A stretch of DNA of 64,000 bases from Chromohalobacter sarecensis (GTDB lineage: Bacteria > Pseudomonadota > Gammaproteobacteria > Pseudomonadales > Halomonadaceae). Of the stretch, positions 9,495 through 17,724 are shown one piece after another. The notes under the pieces were generated by a model, which did no database searches, was not told the DNA's origin, and worked only from the letters and a program-made list of their open reading frames with translations. Position 1 is the first letter of the stretch, and each line of letters begins with the position of its first letter. The stretch covers positions 62,001 through 126,000 of the forward strand of contig NZ_JAKGAN010000007.1 in the NCBI RefSeq assembly GCF_023061135.1, written 5' to 3'. The translations under genes were made by a program, and so were the position numbers.

Positions 9495-9512
9495 GCCGCT
9501 GCCGGGGTTTTT
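9481..9512 (+). terminator. Rho-independent terminator overlapping the sohB stop
   Basis: GGCAGCGGC (9481-9489) pairs perfectly with GCCGCTGCC (9495-9503) around a 5-base loop that contains the sohB TGA. GGGG and TTTTT follow to 9512. The hairpin could also end leftward transcription of the convergent ArsR gene. Confidence 0.85.
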
Positions 9513-9834
9513 AGCGGGATTTACCGTAGAGCGCGATGAGTGAATCGACCACCGTTCGGGCCTCATCGCCGGCCAGTGAATAGTAGATGGTCTGCGAGGC
9601 ACGGCGTGTGACCACCAGATTCTCGCGGCGCAGGATGGCCAGGTGCTGCGAGAGCGCCGACTGGCTGAGGTTGAGCTTGCGGTTCAGCTCGGTGACCGAA
9701 AGCTCCGCGTCGTCGAGCAGGCACAGGATGCGCAGGCGGTTTTCGTTGGCCATGGCTTTGAGTAGCGTCGTGCCCTTGTCGATAGCGCTGTAACCGGCGT
9801 CGATCAGGGCGGAGGCAGGCTGGAGCTGGCGCAT
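9511..9834 (-). CDS. ArsR-family winged-helix transcriptional regulator
   Basis: Small dimeric repressor-type protein of 107 residues. The winged helix spans about residues 25-95: 'LKAMANENRLRILCLL', recognition helix 'LNLSQSALSQHLAILRREN', and wing 'LVVTRRASQTIYYSL'. The metal-binding ELCVCDL motif of classical ArsR/SmtB is absent, with ELSVTEL in its place; only one Cys (in LCLL) is seen, so the inducer is not predictable. AGGAGAG sits 6-7 bases before the ATG. There is no co-oriented neighbour; its target may lie in the 490-bp region upstream or elsewhere. Confidence 0.9.
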   Translation of the reverse strand: MRQLQPASALIDAGYSAIDKGTTLLKAMANENRLRILCLLDDAELSVTELNRKLNLSQSALSQHLAILRRENLVVTRRASQTIYYSLAGDEARTVVDSLIALYGKSR

Positions 9835-10276
9835 ATTGTCTCTCCTACATTGGGATTGGCGATGTGCCGAAGGGCGAGGGATGAAGCGCCCCGCAGCAAT
9901 GGGATGCTCGGTGTCGAATGACCGTCCATGTCAGGTGTATCCTTTCACCCATTGGACAAGCGGTCATTCCCTGTTACTCATTCTTGATTTAGCGAATCTT
10001 CAATAACTTAGCCAGCCCTGTCCAAGATAGTCTTCAACGGTATTTCATCGTTTGGGGTCGGGGGATCGTCGGCCCACTATGGTGTGGTAGCCTGCTGTAA
10101 TCTTTGTCTATTCATAAGGCATTGAAGTTACGCAGTTAGTTCCCTGGTCACTTGATGTTACGGCCGTCGACGAGTGATCTGTTGGCGTCTAACTAGTGGT
10201 GTAAGTACTGGTCGGTGTCGGTGAAACCCTTTACAATTTTGCCGCTTTTGCTCGGCGTCTCTCGCGCCGTCCTGCC
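9835..10276. other. Long intergenic region upstream of the ArsR gene and yhhQ
   Basis: About 440 bases with no ORF that looks coding. It is less G+C rich than the flanking genes. It must hold the promoters of the leftward ArsR gene and of yhhQ. A TACAAT hexamer at 10232-10237 is a plausible -10 for yhhQ, though the matching -35 (TGGTCG) is poor. An imperfect dyad near 9984-10003 (TTGA...TCAA) could be a regulator site. I see no convincing small RNA here. Confidence 0.4.
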
Positions 10277-10278
10277 TT

Positions 10279-10321
10279 GAGGGTTCCCTTACCCCTCGGC
10301 CTCTTTCGGCAACTAAAAAGG
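10279..10321 (+). promoter_or_regulatory. Candidate preQ1-I riboswitch in the yhhQ leader
   Basis: Stem P1 is GAGGG (10279-10283) with CCCTC (10293-10297) enclosing a loop that starts TTC and ends AC, as in the GGUUC...ACCC pattern of preQ1-I aptamers. A small extra hairpin GCC/GGC (10299-10310) comes next, then an A-rich tail AACTAAAAAGG (10311-10321). Loop bases CCTT (10287-10290) can pair with AAGG (10318-10321), which would form the class I pseudoknot. That AAGG is the ribosome binding site for the ATG at 10328, so ligand binding would block translation. preQ1 switches are known ahead of COG1738 (YhhQ) genes. Confidence 0.72.
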
Positions 10322-10327
10322 TGTTAC

Positions 10328-11002
10328 ATGTTTGCCCTCGACTCTCGCCAGGCGCGCCGCTTGATGGGGTGGCTCGTGAGTTTCCACATCATCGTCATCG
10401 CGGCCAGCAATTACTTGGTGCAATTGCCGTTTTCGATGTTTGGTGTGCACACCACCTGGGGAGCGTTCAGCTTTCCGTTCATCTTTCTCGCCACGGACTT
10501 GACCGTGCGGTTGTTCGGGAAACGCCGGGCGCGCACGACCATCGCGCGCGTCATGTTGCCTGCCTTACTGATTTCCTACGTGGTCTCGGTACTGTTTCAG
10601 GACGGTGCCTTCCAGGGAGCCTCGGCGCTGGGTGATTGGAACCTGTTCGTGGGGCGTATCGCCCTGGCGAGTTTCATGGCCTATGTGCTTGGGCAGTTGC
10701 TGGACATTCACGTCTTCGATCGGATGCGGCGGCTGCGCGCCTGGTGGGTGGCACCGGCGTTTTCGACGCTATTGGGCAACCTGGCCGATACCTTCGCGTT
10801 TTTTGCCATCGCCTTTTGGAATGGGCCCAATGCGTTCATGAGCGCGCACTGGGTCGAAATCGCCTGGGTGGATTATGCCATCAAGCTGAGTATCAGCCTG
10901 GCCTTCTTCCTGCCGTTGTATGGCGTGCTGCTGGGAGCGGTGACGCGTCGCCTGGCACATGTCGCCGATGCCTCCGAACCGGTATCAGGACGCAATGCCT
11001 GA
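10328..11002 (+). CDS. yhhQ: Queuosine precursor transporter (YhhQ/COG1738)
   Basis: Inner-membrane importer of the deazaguanine precursors preQ0/preQ1 used to make queuosine in tRNA. 224 residues with about six hydrophobic helices. Family features: 'SNYLVQLPFSMFGVHTTWGA', 'FPFIFLATDLTVRLFGK', the 'GNLADTFAFFAIAFW' segment and a final helix 'LAFFLPLYGVLLGAV'. The ATG at 10328 is chosen because AAGG lies 6 bases upstream and the upstream in-frame codons fall inside the candidate riboswitch. Regulation is therefore probably by preQ1 at translation. Confidence 0.93.
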   Translation: MFALDSRQARRLMGWLVSFHIIVIAASNYLVQLPFSMFGVHTTWGAFSFPFIFLATDLTVRLFGKRRARTTIARVMLPALLISYVVSVLFQDGAFQGASALGDWNLFVGRIALASFMAYVLGQLLDIHVFDRMRRLRAWWVAPAFSTLLGNLADTFAFFAIAFWNGPNAFMSAHWVEIAWVDYAIKLSISLAFFLPLYGVLLGAVTRRLAHVADASEPVSGRNA

Positions 11003-11053
11003 AACGCCTCTGGTATCATGCCGGCATGACTTGAGTGGCTGACGAGGCAAATT

Positions 11054-11821
11054 ATGGAATTACATCATGTCGATACCGGTGGTGCCGGGCGCCCACTGGT
11101 GGTGTTGCACGGCTTGTTCGGAAGCGCCGATAACTGGCGCTCGCATATCAAGCGTTGGCAGGACAGCCGTCGCGTGATCGCCGTTGATCTACGCAACCAT
11201 GGAAAATCTCCCCATGAAGCCGGCATGGGCTATGCTGCCCAGGCGGCGGACGTCGAGGCCCTGCTGGAGCGTCTGGAGGTCGGGAGCTGCGATCTGCTAG
11301 GGCACTCGATGGGCGGCAAGGTCGCTATCACGTTGGCGCGTCAAGCGCCTGAACGTGTAGCGCGCTTGATCGTCGCCGACATCGCACCAATTGCTTACGA
11401 GCACGGACACGAAGCGATCTTCAAGGCTATGCGTGCGGTCGAGCGGCAGCCGCCTTCGGACCGCAAGGAAGCCGATCGGATCATGGCGGAATTCGTCGAG
11501 ACCCCGGCGACGCGGCAGTTCCTGGCGACCAATCTGGTTCGTGGCAAGGATGCCACGCTGGTGTGGCGCGTGGGACTCGACGAGATTGAAGAAGACTACG
11601 CCCATATCGTCGCGGTGCCGGAGGGTGAAGGCACCTATACGGGGCCGACGCTGGTCCTGCGTGGCGAGCGCTCCGACTACGTTGACGACGACGCCTTGCC
11701 AGCGGTCGAATCGGTGTTGCCCGAAGCGCGTATCGAGACCATTCCCGATGCCGGGCATTGGCTGCATGCCGAGCAGCCCGAGGCGTTCCAGAAGGCCTTG
11801 GCACGCTTTCTAGCGTCATGA
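11054..11821 (+). CDS. ybfF: YbfF-like alpha/beta hydrolase (esterase)
   Basis: Cytosolic acyl-ester hydrolase of the YbfF group. 255 residues. Oxyanion segment 'VVLHGLFGSADNW', 'DLRNHGKS', nucleophile elbow GHSMGG (Ser near residue 83), acid Asp in 'GERSDYV', and catalytic His in 'DAGHWLHAE'. YbfF proteins act on short acyl esters and palmitoyl-CoA in vitro; the natural substrate is unknown. GAGG precedes the ATG by about 7 bases. It follows yhhQ by 51 bp and may share its transcript. Confidence 0.88.
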   Translation: MELHHVDTGGAGRPLVVLHGLFGSADNWRSHIKRWQDSRRVIAVDLRNHGKSPHEAGMGYAAQAADVEALLERLEVGSCDLLGHSMGGKVAITLARQAPERVARLIVADIAPIAYEHGHEAIFKAMRAVERQPPSDRKEADRIMAEFVETPATRQFLATNLVRGKDATLVWRVGLDEIEEDYAHIVAVPEGEGTYTGPTLVLRGERSDYVDDDALPAVESVLPEARIETIPDAGHWLHAEQPEAFQKALARFLAS

Positions 11822-11835
11822 AATGGCGCGCCGGC

Positions 11836-11862
11836 CACCTGAGAGAAACGTTCCCTCAGGTG
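11836..11862. terminator. Stem-loop between convergent genes, possible terminator
   Basis: CACCTGAG (11836-11843) pairs with CTCAGGTG (11855-11862). No clear T-run follows on either strand, so termination is only inferred from its position between two convergent stop codons. Confidence 0.4.
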
Positions 11863-11877
11863 CCCGGTGGCTGAGAA

Positions 11878-12861
11878 TTACGGTTGGCTGAGATCGACAG
11901 CGAGACGCGACAGCGGACTCTTGGCCTTGATCTGGCCGCGCTCGAGCAGAAACGACTCGAAGGCCTCGTAACGCTGGCCGTCGAGGGCGGCAGGCCGCAA
12001 GGCGAAGCGTGGAATGGTGTTGTACCAGGCCTTCTCGTTAACCGGGGTGTCGAGCGCCGGATCGGAGGCTTTGAAAGCTTCCCAGCCCTCATCAGGGTGA
12101 TTGATAATCCACGCCGTGGCTTCTTCGATGGCGGCCATGAAGCGTGTATAGGCATCGCGATGTGCATCCAGGGTGTCGCGATTGGCGATAAAAATCAGTT
12201 CATCGTAGGTGGGAACGCCTTCTTCCTCGATATAGAAGGCGCGGCCCTTGACGCCTTCCTGCGCCATTTGAGCCAGTTCGAAGTTGCGAAATGCACCGGT
12301 GACGGCATCGACTTTTTCGCCGATCAGCGCCGGTGTCAGCGCGAAATTGACGTTGACCATCTCGACGTCATCCGGCGCCACGCCATTGTGCTCGAGCATG
12401 GCATTGAGCAGCACTTCCTCGACGCCGCCTACCGAATAGCCGATACTTTTGCCGGCCAAGTCTTTCATGCTTTCGATATCGCTGTCGGCGCGCACCAGCG
12501 TGATGTTGAGCGGCGTTGCGATCAGCGTGCCCACGCGTACCAACGGCAAGCCCTGATCGACTTGTAGGTGCAACTGAGGCTGATAACTGATGGCCATATC
12601 GATCTTGCCGGCGGCGACCAGCTTGGGCGGAACACTGGGGTCGGCGGGCGAGATTAGTTCCACATCGAGCCCGTGGCGTTCGAAGATGCCGCGTTGCTGG
12701 GCGATGACCAGAGGGGCGTGCGATGGGTTGGTGTACCAGTCGAGCATGACCTTCAGGGAGGTCGTCCCCGAAGTGTCATCATCTGCGGCCCATGTCGGGC
12801 CGGGAGCGATCAATACCAGCGCAAGGCAAGCTCCCATGAGGCGTCGAGTCAAACGTAGCAT
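11878..12861 (-). CDS. thiY: ThiY-like pyrimidine/thiamine precursor ABC transporter substrate-binding protein
   Basis: Periplasmic NMT1/THI5-like binding protein, predicted to bind formylaminopyrimidine or hydroxymethylpyrimidine for thiamine salvage. 327 residues with a signal peptide ending near 'PTWAADDD'. Core motifs: 'LKVMLDWYTNPSHAPLVIAQ', 'GKIDMAISYQPQLHL', 'GKSIGYSVGGVEEVLL', and 'EEATAWIINHPDEGWEAFK'. GGAG sits about 8 bases before the ATG. It is the third gene of the ThiZ-ThiX-ThiY run behind a TPP riboswitch; a 118-bp gap separates it from the permease gene. Substrate is inferred from the riboswitch and family. Confidence 0.9.
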   Translation of the reverse strand: MLRLTRRLMGACLALVLIAPGPTWAADDDTSGTTSLKVMLDWYTNPSHAPLVIAQQRGIFERHGLDVELISPADPSVPPKLVAAGKIDMAISYQPQLHLQVDQGLPLVRVGTLIATPLNITLVRADSDIESMKDLAGKSIGYSVGGVEEVLLNAMLEHNGVAPDDVEMVNVNFALTPALIGEKVDAVTGAFRNFELAQMAQEGVKGRAFYIEEEGVPTYDELIFIANRDTLDAHRDAYTRFMAAIEEATAWIINHPDEGWEAFKASDPALDTPVNEKAWYNTIPRFALRPAALDGQRYEAFESFLLERGQIKAKSPLSRLAVDLSQP

Positions 12862-12979
12862 GTGATGTTCTCCTGCGGATCCCCGCCCATTGAAACGTGG
12901 CGGGCATTATCGTTATCGCCGTGAAAGGCGGCGTATGGGACATTGCCATGCGATGGCGTGCGCTGCCCCTGGGTGGTTG

Positions 12980-13747
12980 TCAGCTAGTAGCGCCGGTGCG
13001 GTCCTCGTGCCAGGGCATGAGACGTCGCATCACGGCATCGGTGGTGAAGTAGAGCGCCACCCCGAAGGTGACGAGAATCAGCAGAGCGGCAAACATCAGG
13101 TCGACCTGCATGCGCGCGTTGGCATTGAGCATCAAGTAGCCAAGACCTTGGCTCGAACCGACCCATTCGCCGATCACCGCACCGATGGGGGCGGCGCTGG
13201 CGGCCATGCGCATACCCGATGCCAGCGCTGGTAAAGCAGCGGGCAGTTGAATGCGCAACAGCCGATGTCGACGATCGGCCCCTAGTGTCTGGGCTAGGTC
13301 CAGCCATCCTTGAGGCGTCTGGCGCAGGCCGTCGTAGCATGTCGAGGCGACCGGGAAATAAATGATCAACGTGGCCATGACGATTTTCGCGGTCATCCCA
13401 TAACCTAGCCATAGCATGAGAATCGGCGCGAGGGCGAATAAGGGCACGGCTTGGCTGATCAGCAGTATCGGCAACAGGGTACGCCGTAAGCCATGAAAGC
13501 GCGCCAGGGCCAGCGCGGTGCCCAGCCCGCTGATGCACCCGATGAGCAGCCCCGCGACGATCTCGATCACCGTGATACCGGCATGATGCCACAACAGTTG
13601 CTGGTGCGCCGCGAACGCTTGCATGACGGCCAGCGGTGAGGGCAGTACATAGCCGGGAACACCGGTGATGACGACGAGTGCTTGCCAAAGCCCGAGTAGG
13701 GAGAGAATCCCTAAAAAAGCGGGCCAGAAACGCTTGAGTATGCTCAT
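12980..13747 (-). CDS. thiX: ThiX-like ABC transporter permease
   Basis: Inner-membrane BPD_transp_1 permease of the thiamine-precursor importer. 255 residues with about six helices. The EAA-type loop is 'AQTLGADRRHRLLRIQLPAALPALASGMRMA', and the 'PIGAVIGEWVGSSQGLGYLM' segment is typical of the TauC/SsuC/ThiX group. Its start codon overlaps the ATPase gene stop (ATGA), so translation is coupled. Confidence 0.9.
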   Translation of the reverse strand: MSILKRFWPAFLGILSLLGLWQALVVITGVPGYVLPSPLAVMQAFAAHQQLLWHHAGITVIEIVAGLLIGCISGLGTALALARFHGLRRTLLPILLISQAVPLFALAPILMLWLGYGMTAKIVMATLIIYFPVASTCYDGLRQTPQGWLDLAQTLGADRRHRLLRIQLPAALPALASGMRMAASAAPIGAVIGEWVGSSQGLGYLMLNANARMQVDLMFAALLILVTFGVALYFTTDAVMRRLMPWHEDRTGATS

Positions 13748-14505
13748 GAGACGCTCCCCTCGGGATCGCCATGGGGCGCGTGAAGGCGTGCCACCAATTG
13801 CGATTGCATGCGCTGCACGTCGGGGGCGTCGAGAGCACGTGGACGTTGCCCGCCGGGAACCTCGAAGTCGCGCAACGATGCCGGCTGACCGCCGAGTATC
13901 AGGATGCGATCGCTCAGGCGCAGGGCTTCGAGCGGATCGTGCGTGACTAATAATACGGTGCGCCCGGCCAGCAGGCGCGCGGCGAGCTCATGCAGTTCCA
14001 GGCGCGTAATGGCGTCGACAGCGGAAAAGGGCTCGTCCATCAACACCACCGGCGCATCCTCGAAGAGCGTGCGTGCCAGCGCCACTCGCTGTCGTTGCCC
14101 GCCGGAGAGCGTCTTGGGCCATTGTTCGGCCTTGTCGCTGAGGCCGACGTCGTCGAGCAGGGCCATGGCGCGTTGACGTTGCGCCGCGGTGGGGCGCCCG
14201 CGCAGCGCAGGACCGAGCAGTACGTTGTCGATGACCTTGCGCCAGGGAAGCAACTGATCCTGCTGGGCCATCCACGCCAAGCGGCCGGCCAACGGGCGCT
14301 GATCCCCGGTGGAGAGGGCCAAATCATGGGTATCGGGAATGGGCAGGTCGGCGATCATGCGTAGCAAGGAGCTTTTGCCACTGCCACTGCGGCCGAGCAG
14401 CCCCGTCCAACTGCCGGGCGCGAAGTCGGCCGAAAGGCCATCGAATAGCCATTGTCCCGAGAAGGCGAGCCGTGCCCGGGAAAGCGAAAAACCGAGGGAC
14501 GTCAT
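13744..14505 (-). CDS. thiZ: ThiZ-like ABC transporter ATP-binding protein
   Basis: ATPase that powers the thiamine-precursor importer. 253 residues. Walker A 'GRSGSGKSS' (about 38-46), Q-loop 'AWMAQQDQLLPW', signature 'LSGGQRQRVALAR', Walker B 'VVLMDEPFSAVD', and H-loop 'LLVTHDPLEAL'. I chose the ATG at 14505 with GGAG five bases upstream, rather than the adjacent TTG at 14508. It is the first gene after the TPP riboswitch, so expression should fall when thiamine pyrophosphate is plentiful. Confidence 0.92.
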   Translation of the reverse strand: MTSLGFSLSRARLAFSGQWLFDGLSADFAPGSWTGLLGRSGSGKSSLLRMIADLPIPDTHDLALSTGDQRPLAGRLAWMAQQDQLLPWRKVIDNVLLGPALRGRPTAAQRQRAMALLDDVGLSDKAEQWPKTLSGGQRQRVALARTLFEDAPVVLMDEPFSAVDAITRLELHELAARLLAGRTVLLVTHDPLEALRLSDRILILGGQPASLRDFEVPGGQRPRALDAPDVQRMQSQLVARLHAPHGDPEGSVS

Positions 14506-14547
14506 CAAAGCTCCATGAATGGGGCGAAGGACGTGCCGACGGCACGC

Positions 14548-14640
14548 TCTGGTATTTCCTCCGCCGGTGTTAACCGGATCAGGTTCCAGGGTTGCGCATG
14601 GCGCTCTCAGCCCATTGCGTGATGGGCACCCCTATCCAGA
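14548..14640 (-). promoter_or_regulatory. TPP (THI-box) riboswitch
   Basis: Read on the minus strand, stem P1 TCTGG (14640-14636) pairs with CCAGA (14552-14548). Conserved pieces appear in order: GGGGTGCCC, GGGCTGAGA, ACCCTGGAACCTGATCCGG and TTAACACCGGCGGAGGAA. A perfect CGTGCC/GGCACG hairpin follows (14531-14545) before the thiZ ribosome binding site. With no T-run after it, translational control looks more likely than attenuation. Confidence 0.96.
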
Positions 14641-14728
14641 GATGATTATTGTATCCTGATACGGTGGCGACTGCCCAGTCGTGCAGGGGGGCGCCATCTC
14701 GCTATCGCTTGGGCTGTCAGGAGTATGC

Positions 14729-15571
14729 ATGTATCCCGATCCCGCACTGACGCATCGTATCGAGGTCTTCACCGGTCATGCGCTCGCTGCACTGCCACTG
14801 GCTTGGGATGATAGCGCCAATTGGCTGTGGCGTACGTGCAATGAAGCGCCGCAGTTGCTCAAGTTGGCACGCACGCATCCTGCCCAGGACCCTTTCTGGC
14901 AAGGTATTGAGCGGCTTTTTGGCTTCGATCGTTGGCGCTGTCCCGAGGCGCTGACGCGTCTTGCCGGTGCCTTGCCGACACATTTACCGCTCCCGCCGTT
15001 GCCTTTGACGTATCTGGGCGCGCTGCACCAGACGCCGCTCTGGAGCCTGCCCTGGAGCGATGGTACGCCGGCACGGATGGGGAATGCGTTCGCTGCACTT
15101 TTGGGCAGCCAGTTAGGGCACTTGCATCGCGAAACGGTATCGGGCTGGGGGCATCCTCTGGAGACGGTCTGGCCGCTATCGCAGTGGCCACGACGGGCGC
15201 ACGATTTTTTGAGGCGACACCCACGCTGCGCCGATTGGGAGGCGCTCCCCGATTTTCCCGTGCCGTCACGCGCGGTGTGGTGCCTGCCCGATTTACGTGC
15301 CGATCAATTCCTGTGCGGCGCCACCGGTTGGCTATGGAGTGACTGGGAGGCGCTGGTGTGGGCGCCGCTCGAGTTCGATCTATGTGTGGCTGAATTGCTC
15401 ATTACGGGGTCCGCTGAGCGAGATGCTTTTGTTATCGCTTATCGACGCCAGTCGCCGGATGTCGCGCTTGGCGAATACCGTCAGGGAATGCGCGCCCTGA
15501 TCTGGGCCATGCGGTTACAGGGTGATATCGACTGGCATATCTTGAAATCGCAGCCTGCATGGTTGATGTAG
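14729..15571 (+). CDS. Unassigned protein with a degenerate aminoglycoside phosphotransferase-like C-terminal half
   Basis: 280 residues from the ATG at 14729, which has AGGAG five bases upstream. I do not recognise a named family. The C-terminal half reads 'CLPDLRADQFL', then 'GWLWSDWEALVWAPLEFDL'. This resembles the HxDxxxxN catalytic loop and the following 'IDWE...P.EFDLA' metal-binding segment of APH/choline kinase-fold proteins, but His is replaced by Leu and Asn by Gln. The protein is Trp-rich and has no signal peptide. It diverges from the TPP-riboswitch-controlled thi operon. Thiamine kinase ThiK belongs to the APH fold and is of similar length, but the link here is speculative. Confidence 0.7.
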   Translation: MYPDPALTHRIEVFTGHALAALPLAWDDSANWLWRTCNEAPQLLKLARTHPAQDPFWQGIERLFGFDRWRCPEALTRLAGALPTHLPLPPLPLTYLGALHQTPLWSLPWSDGTPARMGNAFAALLGSQLGHLHRETVSGWGHPLETVWPLSQWPRRAHDFLRRHPRCADWEALPDFPVPSRAVWCLPDLRADQFLCGATGWLWSDWEALVWAPLEFDLCVAELLITGSAERDAFVIAYRRQSPDVALGEYRQGMRALIWAMRLQGDIDWHILKSQPAWLM

Positions 15572-15637
15572 GTGACAGCATGGCTCGTCGGGACATGGCA
15601 TACTAGGCCCTTGAATTTAGGGAGATAGTCGTTAGTC

Positions 15638-17347
15638 GTGGATACCATCAACAGCCTTTTTTTATTTTCGGGGTTCCTCATCGCGCTGAGCATCGTCGCG
15701 AGCCGCGTCTCGTCGCGCATCGGGGTGCCACTGCTGGTGTTGTTCCTGGGGTTGGGCATGATGGCCGGCGAGGAAGGCGTGCTGGGCATCGAGTTCGACG
15801 ATTATTCGCTTGCCTACCTGATCGGGCACCTGGCACTGGCGATGATCCTCCTCGATGGCGGCTTGCGCACGCGGCTCAAGACGTTCCGCGTGGGGCTCAA
15901 GCCGGCGCTTTCCTTGGCGACATTGGGGGTCTTCGTGACCAGCGGGCTCGTCGGTCTGCTGGCGACTTGGATATTCAATCTTTCCCTAGTGGAAGGTTTA
16001 TTGGTCGGCGCGATTGTGGGCTCCACGGATGCTGCCGCGGTCTTTTCGATGCTCAGCGGTCAGGGGGTGACGCTCAACGAGCGGGTGGGTGCAACGCTGG
16101 AGATCGAGTCGGGTACCAACGACCCGATGGCGATTTTCCTGACGATCACCCTGGCGGAGGTGTTGGTAAACGGTGCCAGCGGTGTCGGGCACACGCTAAT
16201 AACGTTCGTCTCGCAGTTCGGGCTGGGCTTGCTGTTCGGGGTCGGCGGTGGCTGGCTAGCGGCCAAGCTGCTGCGCTGGCTCGATCTAGCGTCAGGACTT
16301 TATTCGCTACTGGCGCTGGCGTCGGGCTTTTTCATCTTCGGCTTGACCAGCGCGACTGGTGGCAGTGGTTTCCTGGCGATTTATCTGGCGGGCTTGATGA
16401 TCGGTAACCAGCCGGGGCGGCATCTCACGCATATTCTGCCGGTTCACGATGGCTTGGCGTGGTTGAGCCAGATAGGGCTTTTCCTGGTGCTGGGGTTGTT
16501 GGTGACACCCAGTGAAATGATCGATTATGCCGTGCCGGGCGCCGTCTTGGCATTAGGCTTGATCTTCGTGGCGCGCCCGTTGGCTGTGCTGGTCTCGCTC
16601 AAGCCGTTCTTCAGTTTTCGCTGGCGGGAGCTCGGCTTCATTTCCTGGGTGGGGTTACGTGGGGCAGTGCCCATCGTGCTGGCCATCTTTCCGGTGATCG
16701 CGGGGGTCGAGAATGCGACGCTGTATTTCAACGTCGCTTTCTTCGTGGTGCTGATGTCGCTATTGATGCAGGGGGCTTCCCTGGCGCGGGTGGCGCGTTG
16801 GATGCGTGTCGAAGTGCCGGCCGGCACAACGCCCAATCGCCGCGGTGCGTTGGGCGTGCTGCCGGAAAACGATTATGAAATGTTCGTCTATAAGGTCGAG
16901 AACGAAGCGCTCGAGAACGTGTCTATTCGCTTGCTGCGTTTCCCGTCGGGTGCGCTGATCTCCGGTCTGTTTCGTAAACATACCATGCTGCATGCCAAAG
17001 GCAGTACGCGGCTGAAACTTGGCGATGTCATTTGCGTCATCGGGCGCAGCGAGGATCTGCCGGCGCTCAATCGATTGTTCAACGGAGACGCTACGCTTAA
17101 GCGTGAGCGCGCCTTCTTCGGTACTTTTACATTGGATGGGGAAGCCGTCATGGGCGATGTGGCGGATGCCTATGGGCTGACCTTGAGCGCGGGTGAGCAG
17201 AACATGACCCTGGGTGAATTCGTCTCGCTGCGCGTCGGCGGCCATCCCGTGGTGGGGGACGATGTCGATTGGCATGGCTTCCACTGGGTCGTCAGTTCGG
17301 TGGAAGGCAATCGGGTAACAAAGGTCGGTTTGAGGCTTTATCACTGA
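15638..17347 (+). CDS. nhaP2: CPA1-family K(+)/H(+) antiporter (NhaP2/CvrA type)
   Basis: Inner-membrane antiporter that exports K+ (or Na+) in exchange for protons and protects against osmotic or alkaline stress. 569 residues, the usual NhaP2 length. About 12 helices span residues 1-390, with the ion-site motif 'GSTDAAAVFSML' and 'ESGTNDPMAIFLTI'. A cytosolic TrkA_C-like nucleotide-sensing domain follows (about 400-480, 'LKLGDVICVIG'), then a CorC_HlyC-like domain (about 485-568, 'GHPVVGDDVDWHGFHWVV'). It starts at a GTG with AGGGAG about 12 bases upstream. It stands alone. Confidence 0.92.
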   Translation: MDTINSLFLFSGFLIALSIVASRVSSRIGVPLLVLFLGLGMMAGEEGVLGIEFDDYSLAYLIGHLALAMILLDGGLRTRLKTFRVGLKPALSLATLGVFVTSGLVGLLATWIFNLSLVEGLLVGAIVGSTDAAAVFSMLSGQGVTLNERVGATLEIESGTNDPMAIFLTITLAEVLVNGASGVGHTLITFVSQFGLGLLFGVGGGWLAAKLLRWLDLASGLYSLLALASGFFIFGLTSATGGSGFLAIYLAGLMIGNQPGRHLTHILPVHDGLAWLSQIGLFLVLGLLVTPSEMIDYAVPGAVLALGLIFVARPLAVLVSLKPFFSFRWRELGFISWVGLRGAVPIVLAIFPVIAGVENATLYFNVAFFVVLMSLLMQGASLARVARWMRVEVPAGTTPNRRGALGVLPENDYEMFVYKVENEALENVSIRLLRFPSGALISGLFRKHTMLHAKGSTRLKLGDVICVIGRSEDLPALNRLFNGDATLKRERAFFGTFTLDGEAVMGDVADAYGLTLSAGEQNMTLGEFVSLRVGGHPVVGDDVDWHGFHWVVSSVEGNRVTKVGLRLYH

Positions 17348-17428
17348 GTCAGTGAACGTGAATTTAATAGCGCGCAGCACATTATCTTGTTCTACGCTGA
17401 GTAATTATTTTGTCCTGCGGAGTTTTTC

Positions 17429-17680
17429 ATGTCCATGCCCCACCGGCGCCTCTATCGTTGTCGTGCTTGTCAGGTTGAAGTGTTCATTAAGGCAACGCGA
17501 CGGCCGCTGGAAGCAAGGTGTCCGGAATGCCAAGCGAGTGATTTCGAAAGCGTCGAGATGGCCGGGGCACATCCGCGTGCCAGCGTCGATGAGCTGCTAG
17601 CGAAGGCACTGGAGCGCGAAGGCAGCGACTCGCGTGATGATCTTAGGCACGTTGAAGAGCTGGTGTTTCGCGATACTTAG
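17429..17680 (+). CDS. Small zinc-ribbon protein (FmdB-like)
   Basis: 83 residues. Two CxxC knuckles (Cys11/Cys14 and Cys31/Cys34) make a rubredoxin-like zinc ribbon, as in FmdB-type regulatory proteins, followed by a charged tail (about 45-83) with no motif that I recognise. GGAG lies 7 bases before the ATG. It sits between the antiporter and phosphatase genes, 44 bp before the latter. Function unknown. Confidence 0.75.
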   Translation: MSMPHRRLYRCRACQVEVFIKATRRPLEARCPECQASDFESVEMAGAHPRASVDELLAKALEREGSDSRDDLRHVEELVFRDT

Positions 17681-17724
17681 TCGATCCTTGTGATGTTTTT
17701 GTTAGTTGATAAGGAGCCGCTTGC

